DNA of 48,883 bases from Bacteroidales bacterium (GTDB taxonomy: Bacteria > Bacteroidota > Bacteroidia > Bacteroidales > NBLH01): the NCBI GenBank assembly GCA_016937695.1, contig JAFGWC010000060.1, positions 1 through 48,883 on the forward strand, in the 5' to 3' direction. The position numbers and the translations under genes are program-made. Shown in pieces: positions 24,080-33,987 of this stretch (within the stretch, counting starts at the first letter, position 1; the number at the start of each line of letters is the position of its first letter). The notes below the pieces were generated by a model. It was given only the letters and a program-made list of their open reading frames with translations. It was not told where the DNA came from and searched no databases.

Positions 24080-26602
24080 ATGAATTTATCCGAATTAAAA
24101 ACAAATGACAGCGGAATAATAATCAAAGTTAAAGGCAGAGGTGCATTTAGAAAAAGGATTACTGAAATGGGATTTGTTAAAGGCAAACAAGTTACAGTTA
24201 TTAAAAATGCACCTTTAAGAGATCCTATTGAATATAAAATTATGGGTTATGAAGTGTCTTTACGTAAAACTGAAGCTTCGCTAATTGAAGTTTTGACACA
24301 AACTGACGATAATATTAAATTGGAAAATGAATATCAAGGCGTTTTTACGGATACTTCACTAATTTCAAAAGCTTGTGAAAGAAGCAGAACCATAAATGTC
24401 GCTCTTGTTGGTAATCCAAATTGCGGAAAAACTACTTTATTCAATTCTGCTTCAGGCTCAAAAGAACATGTTGGAAATTACGGAGGTGTTACTGTAGATT
24501 TTAAAAAGGCAACTTTCCATCACAAAGGATACACTTTCAATATTACCGATTTACCAGGAACTTACTCATTAACAGCATATTCACCAGAAGAATTATATGT
24601 AAGAAATCATATCCTTAACGATACTCCAGATATTATTATCAATGTTCTTGACGCATCAAACCTAGAAAGAAACATGTATTTAACAACTCAACTTATCGAT
24701 ATGGATATGAAAGTTGTTATCGCACTAAATATGTTTGATGAATTACAAAAAAAAGGTGATTTGTTTGCCTACAGAACTCTTGGACGAATGATTGGAATTC
24801 CTTTTGTTCCAACTATCGGCTCTAAAGGCAAGGGTTTAAATGATTTATTTGATAAAGTTATTGAAGCTTACGAGGATAATGCACCAAGTTTAAGACATAT
24901 TCATATAAATTATGGAAAATGTATCGAAAAAGCGGTAATTAATGTTCAAACTTTAATAAAAGATAAAAAAAATTATTGGCTTACGGATAAAATATCTTCA
25001 AGATTTATATCATTAAAGCTTTTAGAAAAAGACAAAGACCTTGAAAAAATTATTCGCAGATGCGAAAATTATAGTCAAATTAAAGAAATCACAAATTCTT
25101 CAATTGATAAAATCGAATCTCATTTAAACGAAGATAGCGAAACTGCTTTAACAGATGCAAGATATGGTTTTATTTCTGGTGCATTAAAAGAAACATATAA
25201 AGAAGGAAACAATCAAGATAAAAAGAAAAAAACGGAACTTATTGACTCTCTTCTTACAAGTCAATTTTTCGGATATCCAATTTTTATTTTTTTCATGTGG
25301 CTGATGTTTCAAACAACATTTGTTCTTGGCCAATATCCTATGGATTGGATTGATAATGCTATCCAGTTTTTAAGTAATATTATGAGAAATAATATGCCGG
25401 CAGGTATGTTAAAAGATTTAATTGTTGATGGAATAATTGGTGGTGTTGGTAGTGTTATTGTTTTCTTACCTAATATACTTATTCTTTTCTTCTTCATTTC
25501 ATTTATGGAAGACACAGGCTATATGGCTCGTGTTGCTTTCATAATGGACAAAATAATGCATAAAATAGGGCTTCACGGAAAATCATTTATTCCAATGCTG
25601 ATGGGTTTTGGCTGTAATGTTCCGGCAATAATGTCAACAAGAACTTTAGAAAATAAAAACGACAGAATACTCACAATTCTAATAAATCCTTTTATGTCAT
25701 GCAGTGCCAGACTGCCTGTATATCTGATAATTATTGCTGCTGTTTTTCCAGAAAAAGCAGGAACAGTACTTTTTGGAATTTACACAACCGGAATTGTAAT
25801 TGCTGCGATAGTTGCCATAATATTCAAAAAACTTTTATTCAAATCAAAAGAAGCTCCTTTTGTAATGGAACTTCCTCCTTACAGAACACCATCTTTAAAA
25901 ACCACTACAATTCATATGTGGAATAAAGGTCAACAATATGTAAAAAAAATGGGTGGCATAATTTTAATTGCTTCAATACTTATTTGGGCATTAGGATATT
26001 TCCCTAGAGAAACAGATATTTCTGATAACATTGAAATTCAAATCAATACTTTAAAAGCGGCGCACAACAATAACTCAATTTCTAATTTCTCTGAAAACAG
26101 CAAATCAAAAAATCTGAAATCTGAAATAAATAGAAAATTAGACTCGCTAAATTTAGTAGAAGAAAGATACAGACAAGAAAATTCATATATTGGTCGTACT
26201 GGTAAATTTATTCAGCCAATATTAGCACCACTTGGTTTTGATTGGAAAATGAGTGTAAGTATAGTCACAGGAATTGCAGCTAAAGAGGTAGTTGTCAGCA
26301 CATTAGGTGTTTTATATCATGCTGATGAAAACCAAAATGATGAAGCAGAAAGCTTAATAAATATATTAAAAAAAGAAAAATATAAATCAGGTATAAATGA
26401 AGGAAAATTAGTTTATAATCCCATCTCTGCAATTTCTTTTTTAATTTTCATATTGATATATTTTCCATGTATAGCAGTTATTGCAGCTGTAAAAAATGAA
26501 ACAGGACATTGGAAATGGGCGGTATTTATGATGACATATACTACAATTTTAGCCTGGATTCTTTCATTTGCTGTATATCAAATAGGAAACTTAATTTACT
26601 AA
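24080..26602 (+). CDS. feoB: Ferrous iron transporter FeoAB fusion
   Basis: 840 residues. Residues 1-72 are a FeoA (SH3-like) domain, ending in the YKIMGYEVSLRKTEA strand. The FeoB G domain starts near 105: G1 GNPNCGKT (111-118), G2 region GNYGGVTVD, G3 DLPG (157-160) and G4 NMFD near 218. A helical GDI domain and then the membrane part with Gate motifs follow, including the Cys-containing MGFGCNVPAIMSTRTLEN and FMSCSARLPVY. Both helix sets are complete, with the usual charged insert near 660-700. Fusion of FeoA to FeoB is common in Bacteroidota. It imports Fe(II) across the inner membrane, mainly under low oxygen. Confidence 0.96.
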   Translation: MNLSELKTNDSGIIIKVKGRGAFRKRITEMGFVKGKQVTVIKNAPLRDPIEYKIMGYEVSLRKTEASLIEVLTQTDDNIKLENEYQGVFTDTSLISKACERSRTINVALVGNPNCGKTTLFNSASGSKEHVGNYGGVTVDFKKATFHHKGYTFNITDLPGTYSLTAYSPEELYVRNHILNDTPDIIINVLDASNLERNMYLTTQLIDMDMKVVIALNMFDELQKKGDLFAYRTLGRMIGIPFVPTIGSKGKGLNDLFDKVIEAYEDNAPSLRHIHINYGKCIEKAVINVQTLIKDKKNYWLTDKISSRFISLKLLEKDKDLEKIIRRCENYSQIKEITNSSIDKIESHLNEDSETALTDARYGFISGALKETYKEGNNQDKKKKTELIDSLLTSQFFGYPIFIFFMWLMFQTTFVLGQYPMDWIDNAIQFLSNIMRNNMPAGMLKDLIVDGIIGGVGSVIVFLPNILILFFFISFMEDTGYMARVAFIMDKIMHKIGLHGKSFIPMLMGFGCNVPAIMSTRTLENKNDRILTILINPFMSCSARLPVYLIIIAAVFPEKAGTVLFGIYTTGIVIAAIVAIIFKKLLFKSKEAPFVMELPPYRTPSLKTTTIHMWNKGQQYVKKMGGIILIASILIWALGYFPRETDISDNIEIQINTLKAAHNNNSISNFSENSKSKNLKSEINRKLDSLNLVEERYRQENSYIGRTGKFIQPILAPLGFDWKMSVSIVTGIAAKEVVVSTLGVLYHADENQNDEAESLINILKKEKYKSGINEGKLVYNPISAISFLIFILIYFPCIAVIAAVKNETGHWKWAVFMMTYTTILAWILSFAVYQIGNLIY

Positions 26603-26618
26603 TAAACAAGAAATTATA

Positions 26619-26813
26619 ATGATACAAGAAACTCTAACATATATAATAATACTAATATCAGTATTTATTGCAATTTATAAAAGTGTAATATTTTTTATTC
26701 CAGGAAAAAATCAAAGTAAATGCTCAGCATGCATGAATGGGAATTGTTCTTTGAAAAACTCACAAAAAAACAAAACCAAATTTATAAAACTACAATCTAC
26801 TTTAATGAAATAA
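26619..26813 (+). CDS. FeoB-associated Cys-rich membrane protein
   Basis: 64 residues, starting 16 nt after feoAB. One transmembrane helix (about 6-27) is followed by a short cytosolic tail with KCSACMNGNC (three Cys). This is the small Cys-rich partner found after feoB in many Bacteroidota and Firmicutes. It is thought to help FeoB, perhaps by binding iron or an iron-sulphur cluster; this is not shown for this protein. Confidence 0.88.
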   Translation: MIQETLTYIIILISVFIAIYKSVIFFIPGKNQSKCSACMNGNCSLKNSQKNKTKFIKLQSTLMK

Positions 26814-26845
26814 AAAAGCTGACTTTTGTTAAGAGTCAGCTTTTT
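26813..26845. terminator. Bidirectional terminator between the feo genes and the C10 protease gene
   Basis: The 12-bp stem aaaaagctgact / agtcagcttttt has a 9-nt loop. T runs follow on the plus strand and, in reverse, on the minus strand, so both convergent units can end here. Confidence 0.8.
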
Positions 26846-26870
26846 AATAAAAATTCCTTTAAATTAATTA

Positions 26871-29771
26871 TTATTCAATAATATTAAAACTTAATACTAT
26901 TCTTTGATTATTATTTTCAAATTTCAAATAATACAATCCTGTTTTAAAATTAGAAACATTTACTTCTTGGCTATCATCCTTAATATCAAAAGCTTTCATC
27001 AAACTTCCCAAGTTATTATAAATATAAACTCTCGTATCCATTAAATTTGTGATACTGATTTTATCTTTAGCAGGATTTGGGTATACTAAAAACCTTGTAT
27101 CTTTTTCATTAACATCAAAAGTTCCAACTGAACCATGTGTTGTTATATCAATATAAGAAGAAGTGCCAGTACCGCAACCATTTGTTGGCACTACAGTAAG
27201 ACGACCAGTTCTAGCGTAATCAGTAAAATAGATATCTATTGAATTAATTACACTTGAGCCTTCCCAATTGGTGCTCGGTAAAGACCATTCAAAAATAACA
27301 TTATCCTGATTAGTAACTGAATAAGTATATGTTTCACCAACATTAACATCTAAATCACCTGTTATATCACTTGCAGCGTCAGGTGCAGTGTCAGCAATTC
27401 TTATGTAATCAGACTTAATTACCTGATGGTTATCAGTAACTTTATCAATTTCTAATGTTACTGTTTTATTTCCTGTAGCTGAATAAGTTACACTATGTGG
27501 CCCTTGTCCTATTGCAGTTGAAGGACTTGCATTATCACCAAAATCCCAGTTCCATGAATCAGGTGAACCTTTAGAAGCATCAGTAAATAGTACTGTTGCT
27601 GAACCTAAACATAAATCAGTATAATCAGCTGTAAATTCTGCAACTATTGGAATATCTCCATAATGCCACATACCATCGCTATATTGGCTAGAATTATATC
27701 CCCCAATCCATATTGCATCTTCTGAAGCTGCTCCAATAGATAAAAATTGAAAATTCTGATAATAATCTGCATAATCAGTAAAAGTTGAACCATCATCAGT
27801 ACTATAAGAAACTCCTTGAAGTGGTGTTTCCCAATCACTTCCAGTTGAAAGCAAAGTATTAGTTCCAGGAATATATTTTAGACTATTTGTATAAAAGTTC
27901 CCTGTAGTTGTAATAATTGACCAGTTTTCACCACCATCTGCTGTTCTATAAGCAGTATTATCACCATCTTTCCTTTTTTGTATAACCCCGTTATTTGCAC
28001 CTCTAAAAGACAATTCAAAACTGGCATCAGAAAAAGGTGTTTGGTATGCAACCCAATTAAAACCCTTATCAGTTGATTTAAATATTCTTCCTTTATTAGT
28101 AGCAAACCAAATTATATCATCAAAAACAGCATAATATCCAACTGTGCCATATTCGCCTGTTATATTTGCAGGGATATTACCTTGTGGTACTCTTACCCAT
28201 GTTGTTCCACCATCAGTTGTAGTATATAATTCAAAATATCCACCATTTGGATCACCTTGACAAAAACCATTATTTTCATCCCAAAAATGAACTACATTAG
28301 GAAAACCATTAGGAGCAGAAAATGCAGCTGTTGATTGTTGCGTCCATGATTTTCCTCCATCTTCAGTTTTAACAATCATACCACCACCAGTTGGTCCAAA
28401 TAAAGGAACCCATGCGGTATTTTCATCAATAGCACTTATCATGGCAGAGGAATAGTTTGTAGTATTAGCAGCATTTATAGTTCCTGAAACCCAAGTATTA
28501 CCCCCATCTGTTGTTCTAGTATAGTCCTTTACCTTTGCACTACCACCACTTCCATCGTAGGCTACAGCCCATGCTGTTCTCCTATCAACTGCTGAAATAT
28601 ATTGAATTCCTCTAGATTGAGCCACAAAACCACTTGCTTGTTTTGTCCATTCAATTTGAGCAGAAGGATTACCTGGCTGTATACCAATAATGGCATTATT
28701 CCCATCAGTAAAATTAGCAGTTCCTGGCGCCATTGAATTTGGAGCAAAATATCCGTTATATGAGCCACCCCATCCCCAATTAATGTGTATTTTATCAGAA
28801 TCATCATAACCATCACAAACCCAAGCATGTCCTCCACTTGTTCCATAACCATCATAATAAACAGGCCTATTATTGTCAATTTCATTTTTAACTTGTGTCA
28901 ACCAGCCAGCATTATCACTAGAATTATAACTAATATATTGAATAGTACTTGCATCACATGAGAAATAATTTACTAAAGCAAATAATACATCTCTTGACTG
29001 CGCACCTGAACCACTTGGATCATAATTCATATTTACAGAAACGCCACAATGTTGCATCAATTTAGCAATTGCTTGTTTTTCTGTGTCAGTATTCGTAACG
29101 TTAAGATTATCTACCATATTAGCCCAATCATAATTGCCATTTGCAAAGTCAGCAAATTGTTCTCCATATTCAGGATGATCTTCTACGATGTATTCATGCC
29201 AACCTTTACCTGTTACAGGCCATTCATGATAATTAAGTATCTGCGACATAGCAGTTGCAACACAACCTGTTGGTGTTCCAGTTGGACAATACATATTATA
29301 ATAAGGTGATTGATTCCATGTAGTTGTCAAAAGAGGTGCTACAGCTTTAACCTTATTATTAGATTTCTCATTCTTCAAGTTAACCCACATTTCTTTAACT
29401 GCTGAATTTTCTTCTTTTAGTTTTCTCAACAAATCAATTTGTTTATTATAAAACCCAAAAATTTCCTTTACTCCAGCATTTTCAATATCAACTGGGGCAT
29501 CACTTACAAAAGAATAGGCTAAAACAGGAATTGCATAATCATCAGCAGAGACAATTACAAAACCACCAGAATTAAAAATTACAGTATAAAATGAATTTTC
29601 CCCTTCGTATTTATTCACATATACATCTTTAACAGAAATATCTGTTTTTAAAGAATTTGTTGCATAATAATTCTTGGCAACAATAATCGCTGCTTCTTTT
29701 GTTATTGGGTTAGATAGAACATAACCTAATATTAAAAAATTTAGCAAAAAACTAAAAATTATTTTTTTCAT
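26871..29771 (-). CDS. Secreted C10-family cysteine protease with BNR-like repeats, PKD domain and T9SS sorting domain
   Basis: 966 residues. The signal peptide (1-20) is followed by a propeptide (about 21-140, Spi-like) and a C10 (streptopain-type) catalytic domain. The nucleophile lies in GTPTGCVATAMSQ (Cys170), the catalytic His in GGHAWVCDGYD (His315), and NWGWGG at 331-336 is the family's Trp-rich motif. About six BNR-like blades (for example RTTDGGNTW, KTEDGGKSW, KSTDKGFNW) span roughly 370-720. A PKD domain with NWDFGDNASPS follows near 740-800. The last ~75 residues are a type A T9SS sorting domain (VYPNPAKDKISI ... GLYYLKF). The protein should cross the outer membrane by type IX secretion and stay surface-bound or be released. 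A host or nutrient protein target is plausible. Confidence 0.93.
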   Translation of the reverse strand: MKKIIFSFLLNFLILGYVLSNPITKEAAIIVAKNYYATNSLKTDISVKDVYVNKYEGENSFYTVIFNSGGFVIVSADDYAIPVLAYSFVSDAPVDIENAGVKEIFGFYNKQIDLLRKLKEENSAVKEMWVNLKNEKSNNKVKAVAPLLTTTWNQSPYYNMYCPTGTPTGCVATAMSQILNYHEWPVTGKGWHEYIVEDHPEYGEQFADFANGNYDWANMVDNLNVTNTDTEKQAIAKLMQHCGVSVNMNYDPSGSGAQSRDVLFALVNYFSCDASTIQYISYNSSDNAGWLTQVKNEIDNNRPVYYDGYGTSGGHAWVCDGYDDSDKIHINWGWGGSYNGYFAPNSMAPGTANFTDGNNAIIGIQPGNPSAQIEWTKQASGFVAQSRGIQYISAVDRRTAWAVAYDGSGGSAKVKDYTRTTDGGNTWVSGTINAANTTNYSSAMISAIDENTAWVPLFGPTGGGMIVKTEDGGKSWTQQSTAAFSAPNGFPNVVHFWDENNGFCQGDPNGGYFELYTTTDGGTTWVRVPQGNIPANITGEYGTVGYYAVFDDIIWFATNKGRIFKSTDKGFNWVAYQTPFSDASFELSFRGANNGVIQKRKDGDNTAYRTADGGENWSIITTTGNFYTNSLKYIPGTNTLLSTGSDWETPLQGVSYSTDDGSTFTDYADYYQNFQFLSIGAASEDAIWIGGYNSSQYSDGMWHYGDIPIVAEFTADYTDLCLGSATVLFTDASKGSPDSWNWDFGDNASPSTAIGQGPHSVTYSATGNKTVTLEIDKVTDNHQVIKSDYIRIADTAPDAASDITGDLDVNVGETYTYSVTNQDNVIFEWSLPSTNWEGSSVINSIDIYFTDYARTGRLTVVPTNGCGTGTSSYIDITTHGSVGTFDVNEKDTRFLVYPNPAKDKISITNLMDTRVYIYNNLGSLMKAFDIKDDSQEVNVSNFKTGLYYLKFENNNQRIVLSFNIIE

Positions 29772-30438
29772 GAGATTAAATTTAAAAGTTAATGATTAAT
29801 TGCATTATAAATTATATTAACCGACAAGAGTATTTTTAAAACATTAGTTTTTGTTAGAATAATTAAACAAAATTAAAGAAAAAAAATAAGGATTAACAAC
29901 TTTAATTATAAATATGCACTATTGTCCGATAAAAACACAAATACAATTTCATATACTAAAAATAATTTGATTATCATTATATTAGAAATCCAAAATAACT
30001 GCATTTTAAAAGCAAGCCTCTCCATAAAAAAAAACACGGAGTTGGAAACAAATCCTTAAGGCGAAATATCTCATGTGATATTTAGCTATTATCAGCCTAA
30101 AAATTAAGCCAAGTAACCGTAATCTGACATTCGTCACCAAAAACACATTTTCGCAGTAAAATTACTTATAAAACGCCCTATATTCATGCTTCTATCTGTA
30201 CGTTCCAACTTTTGAATGATATTTTTTGCTGTTTACATAGCGATGTAGGTTGGGATAATTTTATCCGATAATTTTTGGGATTACTTCGAGATTAAGAAAG
30301 TTAAATTTATGATTTAAGTTTTTGTCTATATTCAAAACGGCTAACAACCAGTGATATAGGCGACGTTTTAGAAATAATTTTACCACAAATGATTAATGAT
30401 AAAACAGAGTCACAAAATCTTTATCTTGAATAAAAAAA
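29772..30438. other. Gene-free gap with a composition break and possible coding debris
   Basis: The stretch 30010-30260 looks less AT-rich than its flanks and has no intact gene. A short palindrome aaatatc...gatattt lies near 30066-30085. One frame on the plus strand is open from 30305 to a TAA at 30431-30433 and reads like a protein C-terminus (GDVLEIILPQMINDKTESQ), but I do not recognise the family. No terminal repeats of an insertion sequence were found. Confidence 0.4.
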
Positions 30439-30480
30439 AAGGACTATTAATCTAACAGATTTATTAGATTAATAGTCCTT
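30439..30480 (-). terminator. Terminator of the BNR-repeat T9SS gene
   Basis: The 16-bp stem aaggactattaatcta / tagattaatagtcctt has a 10-nt loop. On the minus strand it is followed by nine T residues. Confidence 0.88.
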
Positions 30481-30499
30481 TATAATAAGAATAAGAATA

Positions 30500-33400
30500 T
30501 TACTTTTCTATATGAAGTCTTCTGGAAATTTTTTCATTACCAATATTGATATTGATAATATACAATCCATTATCTAAATATTGAAGATTTACATAGTTTT
30601 TCCCATTATTTGCTTTGTTAGCAGAATAAACTTTTTGTCCTTTCGTATTATAAACTTCGATTATATATTTTGTGTGTTTTAGGTCAATGTCAAAATTAAT
30701 GAAGCCATTGCTAGGGTTTGGATAAATATTGAAATTAGTTTCAATATTTTCATTTGAAGCAAATCCAGTTAAATCAAGTTTTAAATCTATACTATTAGAT
30801 TTATATTGATTTGCTCCTATATAACCTATAATGTATGCATTATAGTCTCCTTCTGAAGGAGCTACATATGGAATATCAGTTATGCCGGTTGCAGGTGCAG
30901 TCAGTGTAGATTCTAAAACATCATTAATATAAAGTTCAACCTTATCATAAGCAACATTTAAATTTGTATTTACTTCAGTATTTAACTGGCCAACTCCTAT
31001 GAAAGAAGAAATGAAAGTAGCATTATCAATTTCAGCAATATCTACACTCCAGATTCCACGTCCATGAGTTGCTATAACAACTTGATTGCCTACTATTTGC
31101 ATGTCGTAAACAGATACTGGAGGTAATCCATTATCAGCAATATGCCAAGTAGTACCATTATCTGTAGATTCAAATAAACCAATATCAGTACCAACCCAAA
31201 TAGTGTTAGCATCATAAGGCATTACAAGTAAACAATGAGTAACTACATCTGGGAAACCATTTGTACTTACAGTACCTGTACCAAAACCGGATATATCAGT
31301 CCAAGTTTGACCTAAATCAGTAGTACGTAAAACTTTTGGTTTCTCACTTAGTGAAAATAAAACATATGCTGTATTAGGATCAGTAGGATGGGTTGCAATA
31401 CCACTAGTATAAGCATTCATATCTACAGTTGAATAATTAGGTACTGCAGTGAAAGATTCACCATAATTAGATGAAACTTGAACTTGTAAGCCATTACTTG
31501 TAGCCATTCCGCCTCCGGCCCAAACTATTTTTCCATTTGCCAATGAAACTTCAATATTATGACTACTTGTAACGCCATTAGCATTAACCCAATTAGTTAA
31601 GATTGATTTTTTTGTCCATGTGCTACCGAAATTGATAGATTTATAAATGCCAGTGCCACCAACAGCAAATACCATATCAGGGTTTTCTTTTGAAGCTGAA
31701 AGTCTTGTGATAAATGGACCATCACCGCTAGTTATTCCTGAAGGATATGCCCATGAAGAACCTTTATTTGCTGACCTTCTTATTGAATTATTATATACAC
31801 TTCCAAGCATTAAATTTGGATCAGTAGCATGCCATAAACATTCGAAACCATCTCCTCCAATTCTGAAAAAATAATCACTCGTACTTGAGGCTTCTTCACC
31901 AACAGCAGATTGCCATGTTCCATTATCTTGCATTCCGCCAATATATTCATTAGCTTGAGGATTTTTGGCAACACCATAAAATTGAGTAGTGATATAATTA
32001 GTGGGAATTTGATCTAAAGTAGTGCCATTATCATATGAAACGCCAATTCCACCATCATTTCCATCAACCCAAATAAAATTACCGCTACCTGTAGGAATGA
32101 TATTAATACTATGATGATCAGGGTGTAACCCTGGTATTTCAGTTGTTCCAAAGCCAGTTCCTTGGTCATATCCATTAGGGCCTCCATAATTACCATATGA
32201 ATCGGCAATACTTGTTTTAACTCCGGCTTTTAAAGTAATAGTACCATAATTTGCCACTATTTTTGATGTCGGTAATGTAGCTGGTGTCCAAGTTTCGCCT
32301 TCAGCTAAAGTTGGCCAAATCATATATAATGCTTTATAAGCATGTCCTCCTGTAACTGCAATATTTGCATCTGCAGTAGTAGCGTTGTATTCAACAGCAT
32401 TAATATAAATATATTCTCGGCCTAACTCTCCATAATTTTCTCCAATTCTTTTGTAAAGATTAAATTCTCCATCTCTTTCTTGGTCTCTAAAAGAAACCAT
32501 AAGTTGTTTATTATTAGTGATATCCCAAACTTGAAATGGCACATCAACATAATCTTGATAAGTATAGCTTGTTGCAGCTACTCCAGATGTAGCGCCATCA
32601 GGCACATAAAATCTATGAGCTTTTTGTGTTAAGCCTGTACCAAATCTAACTTCAATTGAAACCCAATCACTAGGTGAGAGACTTGTGCCATTATCGTCAC
32701 TCATTCCACCACCAAGATAAGCACCACCATAATTTACGAATGAAAGAAAACTTGTGTTTTCAGAATATACTGTAAGAACTTGGGGAGCTGATGTTGTTTC
32801 TGTGCCATTAAATTTAACTTTCCAAACATCAACACCGCCAATAAAAGCTTCATCAGCATTATATGGATGAGCAGCAATTATATTGTCATATTCGCCTTGT
32901 CCGCCTAAAAAGTTTTGAGTGTCATTAAATTTTTTCCAATTTATGCCATTATCTTCAGAAAAATATACATTTGAAACAGTAGATGAAACATTTACACTTG
33001 TGAAAACATTATTATGATTAACAGGTGAAAAATCAACTTCATATCTATCGCCAGCACCTAAACCATTAGATGAAATTGTCCATGTATTTCCTGCATCTGT
33101 AGAGCGTAAAATTCCAATTGAGTTTTCTCCAGCAATAATAGTATTGAAAGTTGTTGGATCAGCAACTATATCTTCAACACCTGTATTGCTGAAATGAACT
33201 TCTGTCCAGGAAGAGCCGCCGTCGGTTGATTTTAAAATGCCTTTTGATGTAGCTGCAATTACAATATTTGCATCTGCAGGGTCTACAATTAGTCTGTTTA
33301 CATAAGCAAAGTTTTCATTAATTGTGCTTGATAATTGAGTCCAGTTTAAGCCTTTGTCAACAGATTTCCATATTCCATTCCCTTTTAGATATGTGCCACC

Positions 33401-33976
33401 CGGGAAACTCTCACCTGTTCCTGCATAAATAACGTTATGGTTTGATTCTGCCATTGCTAAAGCATTTATTGCTAAATTAGAAAAGGATTCAGATAGATGA
33501 CTCCACGTGTTACCTCCATCAGTAGTTTTCCAAATTCCACCTGTGGCTGCACTTGCAAACCAAGTTTGATGAGTTGCGTCGTCAGGGTCAATTATGATAG
33601 CTCTTGTTCTTCCGCCAACATTTGCAGGTCCTCTTTGTATCCAAGGCAGAGGTGCTGCTTTAAGACCTTTTTTGCTTTTTAAATTTTGTAAAGCTTTATT
33701 TAATTCTATAGTTTTGTAATTCATTTTATAACCAGAAACATTTGAGCCTATTTCTGTTGTTATGCCTTTAAAATACTGAGTAAACATATCTGGCTTGTCT
33801 GCCTTACTATATCCTTTTTTTCTTTTTTCTTTTTTCTTATTAAATTCTTGTTGCCAAATTTCTCTTGGCGTAAATTCTTTATTGCTAAGGTTTTTATCAG
33901 TATTTATATTCTTGAAAATAAATACTGATATTAAACCAATAACAATAACAAAAAGTGTCAGGTAAATTTTTCTCAT
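30500..33976 (-). CDS. Large T9SS-exported protein with sortilin/BNR-type beta-propeller repeats
   Basis: 1158 residues. An N-terminal signal anchor (about 1-24) and a Lys-rich linker lead to a region full of VPS10/sortilin-like BNR blades. At least ten copies of a pattern like KTTDGGNTW can be seen (IWKTTDGGNTW, ILKSTDGGSSW, ILRSTDAGNTW, VLRTTDLGQTW, LFESTDNGTTW). An insertion near 430-580 breaks the propeller and may be a separate binding domain. The C-terminal ~75 residues are a T9SS type A sorting domain (IYPNPSNGFINFD ... GLYIINI). Such proteins bind or cut glycans or act as adhesins; no catalytic residues are identified. It begins 11 nt after the lipoprotein gene upstream, so the two form one unit. 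Confidence 0.88.
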   Translation of the reverse strand: MRKIYLTLFVIVIGLISVFIFKNINTDKNLSNKEFTPREIWQQEFNKKKEKRKKGYSKADKPDMFTQYFKGITTEIGSNVSGYKMNYKTIELNKALQNLKSKKGLKAAPLPWIQRGPANVGGRTRAIIIDPDDATHQTWFASAATGGIWKTTDGGNTWSHLSESFSNLAINALAMAESNHNVIYAGTGESFPGGTYLKGNGIWKSVDKGLNWTQLSSTINENFAYVNRLIVDPADANIVIAATSKGILKSTDGGSSWTEVHFSNTGVEDIVADPTTFNTIIAGENSIGILRSTDAGNTWTISSNGLGAGDRYEVDFSPVNHNNVFTSVNVSSTVSNVYFSEDNGINWKKFNDTQNFLGGQGEYDNIIAAHPYNADEAFIGGVDVWKVKFNGTETTSAPQVLTVYSENTSFLSFVNYGGAYLGGGMSDDNGTSLSPSDWVSIEVRFGTGLTQKAHRFYVPDGATSGVAATSYTYQDYVDVPFQVWDITNNKQLMVSFRDQERDGEFNLYKRIGENYGELGREYIYINAVEYNATTADANIAVTGGHAYKALYMIWPTLAEGETWTPATLPTSKIVANYGTITLKAGVKTSIADSYGNYGGPNGYDQGTGFGTTEIPGLHPDHHSINIIPTGSGNFIWVDGNDGGIGVSYDNGTTLDQIPTNYITTQFYGVAKNPQANEYIGGMQDNGTWQSAVGEEASSTSDYFFRIGGDGFECLWHATDPNLMLGSVYNNSIRRSANKGSSWAYPSGITSGDGPFITRLSASKENPDMVFAVGGTGIYKSINFGSTWTKKSILTNWVNANGVTSSHNIEVSLANGKIVWAGGGMATSNGLQVQVSSNYGESFTAVPNYSTVDMNAYTSGIATHPTDPNTAYVLFSLSEKPKVLRTTDLGQTWTDISGFGTGTVSTNGFPDVVTHCLLVMPYDANTIWVGTDIGLFESTDNGTTWHIADNGLPPVSVYDMQIVGNQVVIATHGRGIWSVDIAEIDNATFISSFIGVGQLNTEVNTNLNVAYDKVELYINDVLESTLTAPATGITDIPYVAPSEGDYNAYIIGYIGANQYKSNSIDLKLDLTGFASNENIETNFNIYPNPSNGFINFDIDLKHTKYIIEVYNTKGQKVYSANKANNGKNYVNLQYLDNGLYIININIGNEKISRRLHIEK

Positions 33977-33987
33977 TGTTCTGATTT

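Noticed and set aside
30000-30440. Insertion sequence remnant
   Set aside because: No terminal inverted repeats, no target duplication and no transposase motif could be seen; kept only as a composition anomaly.
26871-33976. Tandem repeat array or CRISPR in the T9SS genes
   Set aside because: The repeated similarity is at protein level (BNR blades); nucleotide repeats are not regular and have no spacers.
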